A stretch of 64,000 nt of DNA. It comes from Saksenaea vasiformis B4078 (taxonomy: Eukaryota; Mucoromycota; Mucoromycetes; Mucorales; Saksenaeaceae). Below, one piece after another: positions 1 through 11,809 of this stretch; position 1 is the stretch's first letter; each line of letters opens with the position of its first letter. Where the stretch lies: assembly GCA_000697055.1 (NCBI GenBank), contig JNDT01001927.1, positions 124,001 to 188,000 on the forward strand, read 5' to 3'. The notes under the pieces are model-generated. The model saw only the letters and a program-made list of their open reading frames with translations, was not told where the DNA came from and did not search any database. The position numbers and the translations under genes were made by a program.

Positions 1-1261
1 AAAATTGGAAAAGCTGTAGCCAACAATGGCATGAGCTGTTGTACCAACCAAAATTGCGAATACTCGTTGTCTTGTACATGCATTGCTCTCCGGTGTCACG
101 GCCACATCACCAAGCTAGACGCGTGTTTTGGGGCGGCACCTATCGTCTTTTTTTTTTCTTTTACAGTTTCTCGAACAGAACCCACGCCATGATGATGTGA
201 GGTGGCGGATCCTACCTTGACTACATTTGGCGATATGTCTTATTCTGTATCCGCGACATCATTCTGTTTTGTTCTGCGACATCTATTTCCAAATAAAAGG
301 GGATGTCCAGAAGCTTTATAGATATGAAATCGTTTTCCGAATCAAAAGATGACGAATAAATATGCAATGTCTGAACGGCCGCCAACGTCATAAGAAATAT
401 GATCAAGTTATTGACAAAAGAAGGGCAGGCTGCACGCGATCGTACAACAGCTGCCGTTCTAGCCCGTTCTTGCCAAAAAGCGATAACTTCGAGGGTATCC
501 GTCCATATACACATTATGCAAGTTAGCAATTGGGTCTCTTGAGCTTTTTAGAATAACTAAGATAACATGCGCTACCACAAAAATAAAATAAAACACAGTG
601 AGTATCTTGAATGATTTCACCATGTAGCAATGTAAACTCGGCAAGAGAACTTTTGCCATGAACAAGACGGACGAAGCGTCAGGCTGCAATGGAAAAGTGC
701 CTTGGACGGTCATCCTAAAAGGACTACAGGTCTCAAGCATCTCTTGCACAATCAAGAACCTTCGCCATGAACAAGACGGACGAAGCGTTAAGCTGCAATG
801 TAAAAGTATCTTGGATGGTCATCCTAAAAGGGCTACAAAATCGCAAGCATTCTTGAAAATGCGAGACTGATTTTGATTGGCCAACGATATCGGTTTTGAC
901 TGACCGACGACATCATTTTTGATTGCTTGTTGGGAAGCACTGTACTGTGAAGTAATTAATTGCACGGTCGCTAACGTAGATTGTGGAACGATAACAAACT
1001 TCGGGCATCATTTCGATACTCTTCACAGTATTTCTAAACGCGAATGGATGTATCCGTCGGTATGTGCACCTGGATTCACACAGGCTTCTTGTTAATCAAT
1101 ACAATAAAAATTGGAATGCATAAATATATCGAATAGGAATTAGAAAGTAAAAAGGTTAAAATCTAAAACGAAAGCATAGAAATATAAAGCATAAGCTATG
1201 TGCGTGTGTATATGTGGAGAGCATAGGTTGTTCAGTGAGGCATAAATGAGAAAAATATTCT
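1..1261. other. Left-edge region without a recognised gene
   Basis: No reading frame here shows a family signature, and none links by good splice sites to a neighbour. The right part (about 1080-1260) is AT-rich and lies just downstream of the minus-strand RGS gene, so it probably holds that gene's 3' UTR and poly(A) site. The only structured element is the two-copy repeat at about 651-863. Confidence 0.6.
651..863. repeat. Imperfect two-copy tandem duplication, 109-bp period
   Basis: Two copies of a roughly 100-bp unit are in direct orientation; the shared ATGAACAAGACGGACGAAGC begins at 658 and again at 767. The copies differ by scattered substitutions (for example GTGCCTTGGACGG versus GTATCTTGGATGG), so this is an old local duplication rather than an assembly duplication. 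An open frame crosses both copies, but I see no sign that it is coding. Confidence 0.75.
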
Positions 1262-3197
1262 TCAAGAATCCAAGGAATTCCGCATGTTCGTGATCTCACG
1301 GTATTTTTCTGTTTTGATAAATCGTGGAACAGAGTCCTCGGCCATGATGCGACAGACGTGGTCATTCACTTTGTCATACATTCGAATGAGCGTTTTCAGT
1401 GACTGAGCGTTCGGTGCGTTCACGGTAATGCTCGTATGACCTGTCTGGACCGGAGAGGAAAATGGTACGAGTTTTGGAGTGCCTGAAACGACCGAAAATG
1501 TAGAAGCGACGAATTGCGTGATATCCTGTCTTAGTGCGTGATCAATGTTAACTTCTGAAACTGCGTTCCTCCTGAGATAGATATCGTAGATCCCGTAGGC
1601 ATCGGTTAAGAGTTCCATTGGCGTAATTTCTTGTGTTGCTGTTCGGGCTTTTTTTTTGAGTGTACAGTAGTCTACCCAGAAATTGATGTTTTCCTCACAA
1701 AAATTTGTCCGCATGAAGTCCCGGAAATGCATACGTAACAGCGGGTCCTCCAAGATCTGTTTGAGTCGTGCCCATCGTGAATCTTTTGGTTCTCGACTAT
1801 CACTGATGGAATCAGGACGGGAACTGGGAGGGGAGCTCCCAATCACCGAGAGATCAAACCCGCTGTGCTGAGAAGAGGATGTTTGAGAGTTGCTAGACAG
1901 ACTCCGTTGAAGAATGTTGTCGGATTGAATTTGACATTTTGTGAGCCGCTCCGTTGCGTCGTCCAAACCGATACTGTCCGAAAGCCCGGCAGTGTCACCA
2001 CCGAATCCAAAATCGTATTTTTGCGTGGAACTATTGATCTTCTCGGAAGATGAGGAGGTGGTAGAGCTACTGGTTGTTTCTTCACGTTGAACCATAGCCT
2101 GCGGCACGTCGAATGACTCGGTGAAAGCATCCGTCGGTAGCAACCGATCGGCATGGTGACTGTTGCTGCGCTGATGCGTTTTTATCGTCGCCGAAACTTC
2201 TCCGCTCTCACACCACCCAAGCACCTTCTGGCCCCGTTCAGTGACATAATAATAGGTATTTTTACCCATCTTAAACACGTCTGTTTCATTTTTTGCGCTG
2301 TTGGATCGGTTCGATCGATCGATGATCTCCTGAATCCAGCCATAGAGAACAAATTCCGCAGCAATCGTCTGGGCCTCCTCACGATTGACAACAGTCGTAT
2401 ATTCACTGATCCATTCGAAGCATTGATAACCAAAAAATGTATATTTAAGCTGATTAAGCATGCCTTCCTTGAGACCTATGGGATGAATTGAAATGAGTGT
2501 CTATACAACAAGGGAGAGAAGTAAGATGGCTTACCGCCGACTTCGTCGGGTTGAAGGCTTTCCGTTGGCAGACAGCTCATCATTTTTTTGAATGCATCGG
2601 TCATGTTTTGTCGTGAAAACGATAGCTGGTCCGTTTCCTCCAACCGTTCAAATTGGACAATTGGAAATGACTCAATACGCGTTAAGTGCTCTCGCATGTG
2701 ATTGATAGACACGTGGGCGCGCTCACTAAAATCTTGAATCACGAATTTGGCTTTTGGTGTGAGTGACCAAATGGCTTTGTCCTTCATCGTCCGATTTTGA
2801 GGATCTGTACTGTTCTCGCTAAGACGAGCGCAGATAAAGTGTGTTCCGAGAACCTTGGCCATGTCACGCGACATACTAAAAGTTGTAGTAGTACGTGTAG
2901 CAATCTGTCGCGACGGGTCATTTGGATCAGGCGTGCGAACGACATGCGTAAATTTAAGATTCGCGAGGTTTGACACGGCTTCATCTGTGGTGAACGTACT
3001 CGGGTATACACGGAAATAAGAGCGATGGTCAGATAATGGTTGCTGAATCACAAAAGCAGCAAATAAGTCATGTAAATCCTATCGACAGGTCAGCCAAAGC
3101 ACAAACGCATATTAGCGTATTCCACCTTTGTATAGGGTCGTCCCGAAGGAGTGACGCGCATCATTGTAGTATACGTAGATAATGAATTATTTGGCAT
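1262..3197 (-). CDS. Regulator of G-protein signalling with DEP domains (FlbA/Sst2 type)
   Basis: This is an RGS protein of 609 aa that should accelerate GTP hydrolysis on a heterotrimeric G-alpha subunit at the membrane and damp pheromone, nutrient or growth signalling. It has three exons: 3197-3126, 3078-2535 and 2475-1262. The phases join cleanly. The N-terminus (SGRPYTK|DLHDLFAAFV) matches the start of the fungal DEP region. A second DEP-like block lies near residues 211-295, followed by a Ser-rich linker. The RGS box is near residues 440-595, beginning at RWARLKQILEDPLLRMHFRDF, and includes NFCEENINFW and a C-terminal MAEDSVPRFIKTEKY. As in FlbA/Sst2 relatives, a loop of about 30 residues interrupts the RGS box. 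The first ATG of the frame at 3197 was taken as the start; ATGs 12 and 13 codons downstream are alternatives. Family is secure; the exact ortholog is not. Confidence 0.93.
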
Positions 3198-6090
3198 AGT
3201 TAAATATATAGAAGGGAACTGTAAGTAAAAAAAAAAGTGAAGTAAAATAAAGAAAGGAAAAAGAAAGGGAGAAAAATGGAAGAAGGAAAGAAAGAAGGAG
3301 TGACAAGAGCTGACCTATAACGAAGATTGTAAGTTTCTTATCCGCAATTTCGCAGAATAAACCACGCTCGATCTTGGCTTGTGCTCAGAGCTTGATGCGA
3401 GGCCATGGTTACTTGCATGACTTTGCTGTCAACTTCATGACATGGTTTGGTAACTTTTTTCCCACGAAGTATATCGCGTATCATCATTGCTAAAATGGGA
3501 ATTTATATAACTTGCAATGGAGAGAGAAGACCACTCTTGTCAAACTACTTGATATCCCGCACAGACGAAGGAGATAATTCGTTTATCCGTGCACAGATTT
3601 GCTGGTCTATCCTCGGAGAATTCCTCTGGCTTTAGGCAATTATTGGTTAAAGTTTAAAAGTGTGGCGAAACAAAACAGTAAGTTTACTATCGCGATTTAC
3701 TGTCTTTTCCTTTTCATACAAAACTGCCGTCATTGAATAAATTTTTCCTCGGCCCAAAGACACATTTCTCATCAACTGAACGTTTCCACATGGGTTAATC
3801 AATTTATAACTCCGCAACGCTTTCTCCTTGTTTTTTTCATTTTTCAGATGTTTCCTGTCAACATGTGTCTTACCAACATAAGAATTGAGGCTTTTTTCGT
3901 GACAACAAACTGTAAATCACTTTTTATAGCATGCCTTAAGCGTGTTCAATTTTTCTAGAAGCGTGGAATATTTCAGGACGTCTGTGTCACCAATTAGTGA
4001 ACCCGTGGACAGTACGTCGGTATTTTAACGCCATACCGAAAAAGCCTTAGGCTACTGTGTTCTAATTAGTGTGTATGAAGTCATTCAATTTATGAAAACC
4101 TTTTCTGTAGTCGTTCGAGGATTAAAGTAAAACGAAAAGAAAAGAAGGAAGTAGAACGTAATGTCAGTAGCCGGCTGTCTCAACCGACATGGCGGAGCAG
4201 CAACGCTGTCAAACGTAAATGGCAAGGTGATCCGTAAGCTGGTTTACGTGTTCCAAACAGACGGTCCCGTGTTGTGATGGATTGGCTTGGTAGAGTTGAT
4301 ACGCAATGTCGCACGTGGAAGCTTGTTCTCCAGAATATCATCTTGTGATCTGTGTTACTACCAACGGAATGTCTTATGAAGTGATTGCCATTTACAGTAG
4401 TGATAGTTTGTGAACAAGTCATTGTGTCACAGCATAAGTGCTGCAAGTATTTTTTTTTTTTTTTTACTGTACAGGATGATGCATTCTATTTGCGATACTT
4501 CATATCAATTATCCACTTGCAGAAATCGCATAGAATGGTTTCTATGCAACATATCTTAGATTGACAATCTGAACCACTTATTCGTCATGGACGATAAGAC
4601 TTATTAGTTTGGATGTCATCAAGGTAGAGAACTCTCTTCCACGAGAATAGACGCATTTGATCTAAAACAAAAATTTCTACGGGAAACTACGGATTCCAAC
4701 CGTTGGGTCGCAACCTTGTGTGGCGTTACTTGCATACAAATGTTAAATACCGTCTCTTCTCCGGCGATTACCGAAACGCTGGTAATTTAGTAATGACAGC
4801 GGAGTTGTTGGACTACCCCAAGATATGTCATTCTCTGTTGGGACGCATCGGTCTGACCTGTTATCACTGAACAGAAGATCCTGCACTGAACAGAAGATCT
4901 TGCCCCAAAAGCTACAAGCGCCTTACTTTTCGTGTATAGCATCTATTGTATAGTGGATGCGTCCCCAATCATTCAATGAAGTTTCAGTCGTCCCGAAACG
5001 AGATGAACCGAAGATAGATCAACTACTATAACGTTTTTCACGATCAGCGAAGAAACTCTTCTAGTTGAATTATGCCTCCCTTCAGTCTCTGTGCCAAATG
5101 CAACATCAAAGGAATAGCTACTATCCAAAGTAACTGTAACATGTGCTGTCGGAGATGCAGCTACAGGAAATCAGAGGCGGAAATAGATGCACTAACTTAT
5201 CTTTGGAGAAGGCTGCAAAAAGAAACATCGACATCAGATCCCGGAGTGGGTAGATATTGTGTAGTTCACACAATCACTACGCTGAAATACAAACCAATAG
5301 CTTGCAATGAAAGGTGCTTACCAGCGAACAATCAGCACGAGTACTGAGCTCGATTTCATTTCTTTTAGTCCGAATTGTGAGGGGTTTGGATGGGAAACGG
5401 TGTAATCTTTTAACTAGTTGTGGTCTATGTGCCAAAGATTAGTGCAGCTGACATCTGGCGGTAGATGGTAGATTTCCTTGCCGTTTTGCTTCGTTCCCAA
5501 ATACAGATGGAGTCCTCATTACATCGCACGAAAAAAAAAAAAGAAAAGCTTGTGCTTGATGTGGCCGATATGTTGTATTACCCATGGGCACTCTGATGGA
5601 ACTCCTCACCTTCTGGAACTTCTGTAAAATTGTTGAACAAGCTACCTCTATTTGTGAGCTGCCGCTGACTGAAGCATCCACAAGTTGATCTATGAATCAT
5701 TTGTGATACGCTGTCATTTAAAAAAAATCCTGCCATTTGGGACACTTCGCAATGTTTTAATTTGACACCCATTCTCTTCATAACTAACCACAATTTAATT
5801 GCTATGATATCACTCTCAAACCACATAATGGAGACATCGTTTCAATGGCAGTTGTTACCTGCTGCTTGCTTTCCATCATAATTCATGCTTTCGTTTATCT
5901 TTATTCTCATTCTGCGCGGCTTCCCTATTACTACTACTTACTGAACGTCGTACCTACTTACTCACGTCAATTCCATTTATCTTCTCCCGATGTCTCGTAC
6001 TTCTTTTGACTGTACAAGGTGGCAGTCGATTCAACGTCACGTAGCTGGGTTTCAATACGCCTGTTTTTTGTTCAGGCAAAAAACAATTCG
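3198..6090. other. 2.9-kb gene-poor intergenic region
   Basis: This lies between the divergently transcribed RGS and mS35 genes and must contain both promoters. Purine-rich DNA (3227-3310) sits upstream of the RGS start. A T20-like run is at about 4449-4466. The scattered open frames (for example 3447-3635, 4180-4446, 5072-5347) have no recognisable domains. The frame at 5072-5347 has several CxxC pairs but no introns or flanking signals that would make it convincing. Confidence 0.5.
4865..4902. repeat. 19-bp tandem repeat, two copies
   Basis: The unit CACTGAACAGAAGATCCTG at 4865-4883 is followed directly by a copy with one change at 4884-4902. It lies in intergenic DNA. No function is implied. 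Confidence 0.8.
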
Positions 6091-7004
6091 ATGAGGGGTT
6101 TCAACAAGACCATGTCCAGACGTTCGTTGAGCCTCGCAAGGGCAGCGCCAGCCCTCACTCGCTCAGCATGCCGAACATTTTCCTCCGCATCGGTTGCAAT
6201 GGCTGGTCGTCAAGGTGGACGTTTCAGAAAGCCTGACAAGAAATTCGACGTGAATCACATGGAGAAGTTCGAGTTCGACGATCAGACAACCATTGGTCAC
6301 GAGCTTTTCCGCAACATTCGCGAAGTTCGACAGTACCTGAGAAAAACCGAGTATGAATTGCCTAAATTGAGTGGTAATAATCGAATGGGTTAAATGAGGA
6401 CGGACAGAAAGCTGATCGCCCATTGTTGTTATTCATGACAGCTTTCGCGAAGCCATTCGTTCCACCTTCCAGTGACCAGATCCTCAAGTTCAAGTCGCAT
6501 ACTTATCTTGGTGAAGGTCATCCTGTTGAGCGCAAGGTCGTCTTGACAGTTAATGTTGATGATTTGAAGCTGAATGATACAGAGCGACACAAATTATTAC
6601 TGTTGTCTGGACCCCGGTACGATGTCAATACAAATGAAATTAAATTGTCGAGTGAGAAATTCCCTCACCGCAAGCAGAACAAGAAATATCTGAGTGATAC
6701 TTTGGATAAGCTCGTAGCAGAAGCCAAGGTAATTAATACAGTTTTACTTCGGTATTTGATGTACTGAGACATCTGTCATTAGGACACCACCGATACATTC
6801 GCAGATATTCCTCTCAATCTTCCTCAGCCCAAAAAGAAATTGGTTTTCCCACAGGAATGGATCCGTTCTCCGCAGCAACAGACTCAGCAGCCAGAGGCAA
6901 CCGCTGAGGAAGTGAAGCAAGAAGTAGTGGGATCGGTTAAGGCAGATGTATTGCAGTCAGAGGCTAAGGTTTCAGAACCAGAGGCACCGGCAAAGCAGGA
7001 ATAA
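6091..7004 (+). CDS. RSM24: Mitochondrial small-subunit ribosomal protein mS35
   Basis: The product is a 263-aa mitoribosomal small-subunit protein of the mS35 family (yeast Rsm24, animal MRPS35). Exons are 6091-6373, 6442-6728 and 6783-7004, all in phase. The first about 35 residues are rich in Arg/Ser/Ala with no acids (MSRRSLSLARAAPALTR), a typical matrix-targeting presequence. The core carries the family block around KFKSHTYLGEGHPVERKVVL and LLSGPRYDVNTNEIKLSSEKFP. The C-terminal exon continues with FADIPLN and then a Gln/Glu-rich tail. The ATG at 6091 is used; an in-frame ATG at 6112 would remove seven residues and also leave a good presequence. The gene ends 139 bp from the convergent GH17 gene. 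Confidence 0.92.
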
Positions 7005-7142
7005 AGAAAACCAAAAGGAAGAGAGAAAAAAAAAGAAGGGTTTGATGGACGCAAAAATTTTACATAGAATAAGCGTGAAAATCAGGTTAATAGATAAGTG
7101 TCAACGAATGGCTTTTTTTTATTGAGTAAAAACACTCAAGAT

Positions 7143-8168
7143 CTATGAACACGGGTTTTGCAGCAAGCTCATTTGGAGGTTGCTATTTAATTGTCTATTG
7201 GCATTCAGAAGTCCCCAGTGGCCCTCTACACCGGGACGATATGGCTCATCCATAGCAGAGAACCAAATCATGTTAATGTTTTGCTGCTTCACTCTACAGA
7301 GTACTTGCTGAAGATAGCTAAATAGGGGTGTTAGAGACAGAATGAAACGTTGGCAGTGAAATGCTTACGTTTTTTGGTTTTGCGGCGAAGGAACTGAGTT
7401 ACCGAAGTTGGCACCTTCCGATGGCCAGCCTGTCTCTCCGATGACGACAGGCTTGCCTTGGGCTTTTGTCACAACAGTCTGGTAATGATCCATCAATGTA
7501 CTAGCGCCTTGATCCACTGTGACTCCCTCCCAGTAAGGGAATGCGTTCCTAGAATTCATCGGTAAGTACCTACGACTCAAAGAACATGAGAAAGTCCTTA
7601 CATGGTGACGAAGTCAATGGCCTGCACCACTTCCGGTGGGAACATGTAGTAAACGTCGGCGGTTGTCACCTTGATGCCTTTTGGCTTTACCAAGGCCTTC
7701 ACCTTGTTAATATAGTTGACGAGCGAGGCCGCGTCGGTGTCTTTTCGGTACAGGACTTCAGATCCAACGACAATGCCATCGACGTTGCTCATGTTGTGCT
7801 TTCCCAAGATAGAATTGAGAGCGTCCATTTCTTGCTGGAACGTCTCTGGTCGATCGATCCACATACCAAGGTACATACGCATACCCAATGCTTGTGTTGC
7901 CTGCAAAGCAAGGTCACCTATACCCAACTATTAGACTTTCCAATGATGATTCTCGTCAGCGGTATTTACCTTGATTGCACACAGACAAAGAAAATGTCTT
8001 TATGCGGTTCGTGTATGGGTTCAACGCAGAGAAATCCCGTTTGAGATCGTCTACTGTAGGACACGCATCACGGTTTACACCATAGTTCAAGCCATAAAAG
8101 TAGTTTTGAGCCTGCGCAATACTGCTTGCGAGCAAGAAAACAAGTGCCACGCAAATAAGGCGGCTCAT
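7143..8168 (-). CDS. Secreted GH17 beta-1,3-glucanase / glucanosyltransferase-like
   Basis: This 289-aa secreted glycoside hydrolase of family 17 probably cuts or remodels cell-wall beta-1,3-glucan (fungal Bgl2/Scw type). Exons: 8168-7970, 7917-7602, 7548-7369 and 7317-7143. Residues 1-21 are a signal peptide (MSRLICVALVFLLASSIAQA). The mature start FYGLNYGVN and the segment VCNQGDLALQATQALGM are typical GH17. The likely acid/base is Glu120 in VGSE, where most members have VGNE, and the nucleophile is Glu210 in IGETGWPSEG. The last exon supplies the WFSAMDEP strand and EGHWGL. No C-terminal GPI signal is visible. The Ser in VGSE is a small departure from the family consensus. A TTG codon upstream lies in the same frame, but the ATG at 8168 is the natural start. 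Confidence 0.93.
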
Positions 8169-8217
8169 TTTTGTCAAAGGAAAAAGCTGAAAAGAAACTC
8201 AAGGCGCGAGAGAAAGC

Positions 8218-8225
8218 CCTTTATA
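8218..8225 (-). promoter_or_regulatory. TATA box of the GH17 gene
   Basis: TATAAAGG lies on the minus strand 50 bp upstream of the GH17 ATG, at a plausible distance for a short 5' leader. No experimental start site is available. Confidence 0.5.
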
Positions 8226-8917
8226 CTCGCTGCCAAGGATGTTTCATTTACTGATTTCTGTTACCGCTAGCCAGATACCTATCACATTGCGTATGTTTCA
8301 ATTATCCAGTGGGAAGTCTAGACCTCTACGGTGCCAGGGAGCTTTCTACTCACACTTACGCGCATCTACTACAACAACCTCCTCTTAAACAAAAAAAAAA
8401 AAGCCGATGCACATCTATAGGGAACTGTCGAACATGCTAACTTTCCATCGTTCTTTTCCTATGACATTGGTCCTTCATCCTCCCGTTTAATTTTTCTTCT
8501 GCTCAGAAAGCAGATGTGATGAAAAAAGGCTAGCTGGATACGTAAATCATATTCTGTTTTCTTTTTTTTATCTTCTTCTAGCAAATGGTTGGGTAAACAG
8601 TGAAACCAACTACTGGCGGATTTCCCGGTGATTTTAAAAAGCTCGATCTGGGCACCAGTTTGTTTAACACAGCAAACACAGCAAAACCGCGCCAAAAGAA
8701 GTCAAGGTTTCGAATTGTATCAGGAGATATTTTCAAGCTATTCAAGGGGACATAGCGGGAACAGGATCAATGATTTGTACGAAGCTGCCTGTCTGTCATA
8801 GTACTACCATGGGGTGACCTTGAAAGGTGGCTTGTGTGGCAAGTGGGGTTTGCTGTTACCACGGAGTTGCAGCGGAATTGAAAAAGACCTGTTTTCAACG
8901 TACAACTCGTCATCTCA
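8226..8917. other. Divergent intergenic region between GH17 and SRP9
   Basis: About 0.7 kb separates two divergent starts. It is AT-rich, with an A12 run at about 8391-8402. I see no coding signal; it presumably holds both promoters. Confidence 0.6.
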
Positions 8918-9468
8918 ATGTACATTGACCACTGGGACGAGTTCCGTAAGGCAGTGGAGGAGTTGTACATTGCCTCACCCGAAACTGTAAGTTTCTACTT
9001 TGACGACCTCGCAGCAGTTCATATAACTCGGAAGGAAAGACTCGTTATGTCTCCACATTTCGTCATACGGATGGTGAACTCATTCTGAAAGTGACCAACG
9101 ATATATCGGTACGCGTAAAATAGAACCGAGTTTCTTTTTCTGTTTGCTGAGAGAAACATCTGTAGGTGATCAAATTTAAAACAGACCAGCAAGCCGATCT
9201 TAAAAAGTTCATTTTGCTCAACGGCGAGTTAATGGCCAAGATGCAAAACAGAGTCGAACCAAAAGGTAAGAGTAATAGCAGTAAAGCGATTATTGTTTGT
9301 TTTTTGTTTTTTGGAGTGTTTGGCTTAGACATTGTGTATATTGTAGAAGAAGAAAAGCCGGCAGCAGTACCTGAATCGACACCATCGACTGGGCCTCAGA
9401 TACCCCAAGTTGTTACTGCATCGCAAAAATCAACTCGATCGAAGAAAGGCAAAAAAAGGAAGGCATAA
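8918..9468 (+). CDS. SRP9: Signal recognition particle 9 kDa subunit (SRP9)
   Basis: This SRP Alu-domain protein binds SRP RNA with SRP14 and helps pause translation before ER docking. The 119-aa product is built from four exons: 8918-8986, 9040-9108, 9166-9265 and 9347-9468. The N-terminus MYIDHWDEFRKAVEELYIASP aligns with the first helix of SRP9. Exon 2 gives the strand TRYVSTFRHTDGELILKVTND, and exon 3 gives FKTDQQADLKKFILLNGELM. The C-terminal exon adds a fungal extension that is Pro/Thr-rich and ends in a Lys/Arg cluster (RSKKGKKRKA), as in yeast Srp21-like relatives. Each exon is only about 70-120 nt, so a single-frame search would miss most of the gene. It ends 195 bp from the convergent RPS21 gene. 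Confidence 0.9.
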
Positions 9469-9663
9469 AGCGCTTGCAACACAATAAACCATTACAAAAG
9501 TTACTCCTTTGTTTCTTATTCTATACAACGCGTCATACTCGCCCGTATCTCTTATAACAACTCGTTTATAAACGCTCCTTCCCATCAATGTTTTTTTTTA
9601 AAGATGTATTCTTTTTTATTAGAAAAAGTTCACCATGGACGTGATCCAACGGCTCAGTTTTTT

Positions 9664-10071
9664 TTACTGTTGGTAGGACCAGACGTTCTTCAAGTCTATA
9701 ACACACACAAGTTACCAACTGCACAATCCCTTTTTTTTTTTTACTAGAAGTTTTATATACTTACAACCATCCTGAGTGGCAAGGCGGTTGATGGAGTCGT
9801 CAGCCTCAGCCTCTCTGCGAACAAAACCACAGAGAGCATAGGTGGAGAAGGTGTTGGTGTAGCGACCTTCAGCATCGACATCACCAATGTTAAGCTGAAT
9901 GGAAGCGTGGTCCTTGGCAGTGATGAGACGGTTGGTGGCCGAGCTAAAAGAAAAAGCGTGTCAACTACATACACTTCTTCCTCTTTTTTTTCGTCTTTTT
10001 CGTCTTTATGCAATAACTCACCACTTGCGAGGAATGTAGAGATCGACGAGTCTGCCTTCAGAGTTTTCCAT
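9664..10071 (-). CDS. RPS21: Cytosolic ribosomal protein eS21
   Basis: This is a component of the 40S ribosomal subunit, 86 aa, almost the same length as yeast Rps21 (87). Exons: 10071-10022, 9943-9765 and 9695-9664. The start [17 protein letters not shown], the middle [17 protein letters not shown] and the end [12 protein letters not shown] all match the eS21 family. Cys17 is split by the first intron (TG|C). The last exon codes for only ten residues plus part of a codon. The DNA 5' of the gene is shared with the divergent capping-protein gene. Confidence 0.96.
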
Positions 10072-10591
10072 GGTTATGAGCGAGAAAGAGAGGGAAACCG
10101 TCCTCACCAACCCAGAAAAATAAAATAATTTTTTTTCGGAAACTGTCCAAGCCACATTTTGAGAGAAAAGGCCGCCCGTTGACATTGGGCTCACCAACAT
10201 CAGTTCAAAAGGTCATCGCTTTTACCTCATACGAGCTGCCCTATAACGTCTAACTTTAATACAAGTTATCTTCAACCTAACATCCTTAGTATCGGTACGT
10301 ATTGGTCTACTTGGTATAGTAGATCATTGTCTCATCCATTAGTTATTCCTGATACTAAGCTGCTATGTATACTGTCTCAGTTGGTCAATAGGTAATGTAG
10401 TAGAGTGTAAATGTAGTCATAGGTTGATCATATGGTGGTAGTATCTGTGCTAGCACCTGTGCTAGATTTACCTTGTCGTTAAAAAAAATGCAGGTAAACC
10501 GGTGGTTAAATTTTCTGCCTTCTGGGTTTCTTTTTGGGTTGGCGGTTGGGAAGGGCGCTGTTTGTAATCCGCTTGTTTCTGTTCATTGACC
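10072..10591. other. Divergent promoter region between RPS21 and capping protein beta
   Basis: About 520 bp separates two divergent starts. A stretch of short TAGT/GGTA-rich words runs from about 10280 to 10450, including GTGCTAGCACCTGTGCTAG at 10447-10465. No coding signal is seen. Confidence 0.6.
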
Positions 10592-11637
10592 ATGGCAAGT
10601 GAAAGGAAGAGGGCATACTTGTGAGGCTGACTTTGTATGTACAGGCCGACCCATATGACTGTGCTTTAGACTTGATGCGTAGACTTCCACCGCAGAATGT
10701 GGAAGAAAATCTGTCGAAGCTTCTTCAGTTAGTCCATCCAGACTTGGTGGATGACTTGCTATCCGCTATTGACCAACCACTTAAGTTAAGACGTTGTGCC
10801 AAGTCTGGCAAGGATTACCTACTTTGTGATTACAACCGAGATGGTGACTCTTACAGGTACAGCATCAGGCAGATGGCAAGGGAAAAGAAAAGTAAACTTT
10901 ACCGTTTCTAGGTCACCGTGGAGTAACGAGTACGAACCTCCTCTTGCCGATGGTACCGTTCCTTCTGAAACTCTTCGGAAACTTGAAATAGCTGCAAACG
11001 ACGCATTTGATACCTACCGCGAACTGTACTACAAGGGCGGTATCTCGTCGGTCTATACCTTTGAGATCGATACCAACCCCTTTGCTGTCGTCGTCTTGAT
11101 CAAGAAAGGTAACATTGAAAAAAAAAAAAAGAGAAAACGCAAGAAACAAAGTTAATAAACAAATACGATCAGTGGGAGATGGTGTAGGACGTATGAAAGG
11201 AGCTTGGGACTCTATCCATGTTTTCGAGGTGGCAGAACGCGGACGCACAGCTCATTATAAGTTGACCTCCACCATTATGTTGTACATGCTTACTAGCAAT
11301 CAACCGGATCTTGGCCATATGAACTTAAGCGGAAGTATGACAAGACAGGTAAAGAAGTCTCTATTCTTCGTTTGTCAGTATGTCTGATCTGATCTGAATG
11401 ATATAGCACGAGCAAGATTGTCCTGTGGATGATCCGTTGTCACACATTGCAAATCTTGGCCGTATGGTAGAAGATATGGAAATCAAGATGCGCAACTCGT
11501 TACAAGAAGTGTATTTCGGAAAAACAAGAGACATTGTGAATGATCTGAGGAGTCTTGGTTCATTGGAAGAAAGTAGGCAGCAAGCAAAAGTGCAGCAAGA
11601 ATTGCTAGGAAGATTGAAAGAACGAAATGCACGATAA
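10592..11637 (+). CDS. CAP2: F-actin-capping protein subunit beta
   Basis: This is the beta subunit of the heterodimeric capping protein that binds actin filament barbed ends. The assembled protein is 272 aa, the usual family length. Exons: 10592-10594, 10645-10856, 10912-11108, 11173-11348 and 11407-11637. Signatures include [50 protein letters not shown] and [15 protein letters not shown], ending in the helical DIVNDLRSL region. The first coding exon appears to be the ATG alone, spliced through a GC-AG intron (donor GCAAGT at 10595, acceptor TACAG ending at 10644) to give [10 protein letters not shown], which fits the family N-terminus. No GT donor or other ATG in frame does as well. The body of the protein is secure; the three-base first exon is inference. 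Confidence 0.92.
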
Positions 11638-11809
11638 AGACGAGCCATTTCTGTGTACACACCAAACACTTCGGTGGGACACAAAGGAAGAAGCACACCT
11701 TTTTTTTTTATTCCACAAATCCTTCTCTATAAAGAATCCATGCCCCCGAGGGAAAAAAGAAAAGAAAAGAAAAGAAAACGAAAAAGAAATTTCCAGGTAT
11801 TCATTCTAC

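Noticed and set aside
3447..3635. Short open frame in the first intergenic region
   Set aside because: Single short frame without codon bias, family or flanking signals; expected by chance in 2.9 kb.
5072..5347. 91-codon frame with several CxxC pairs, possibly a zinc-binding protein
   Set aside because: No recognised family, no splice or promoter support, and the region around it looks non-coding.
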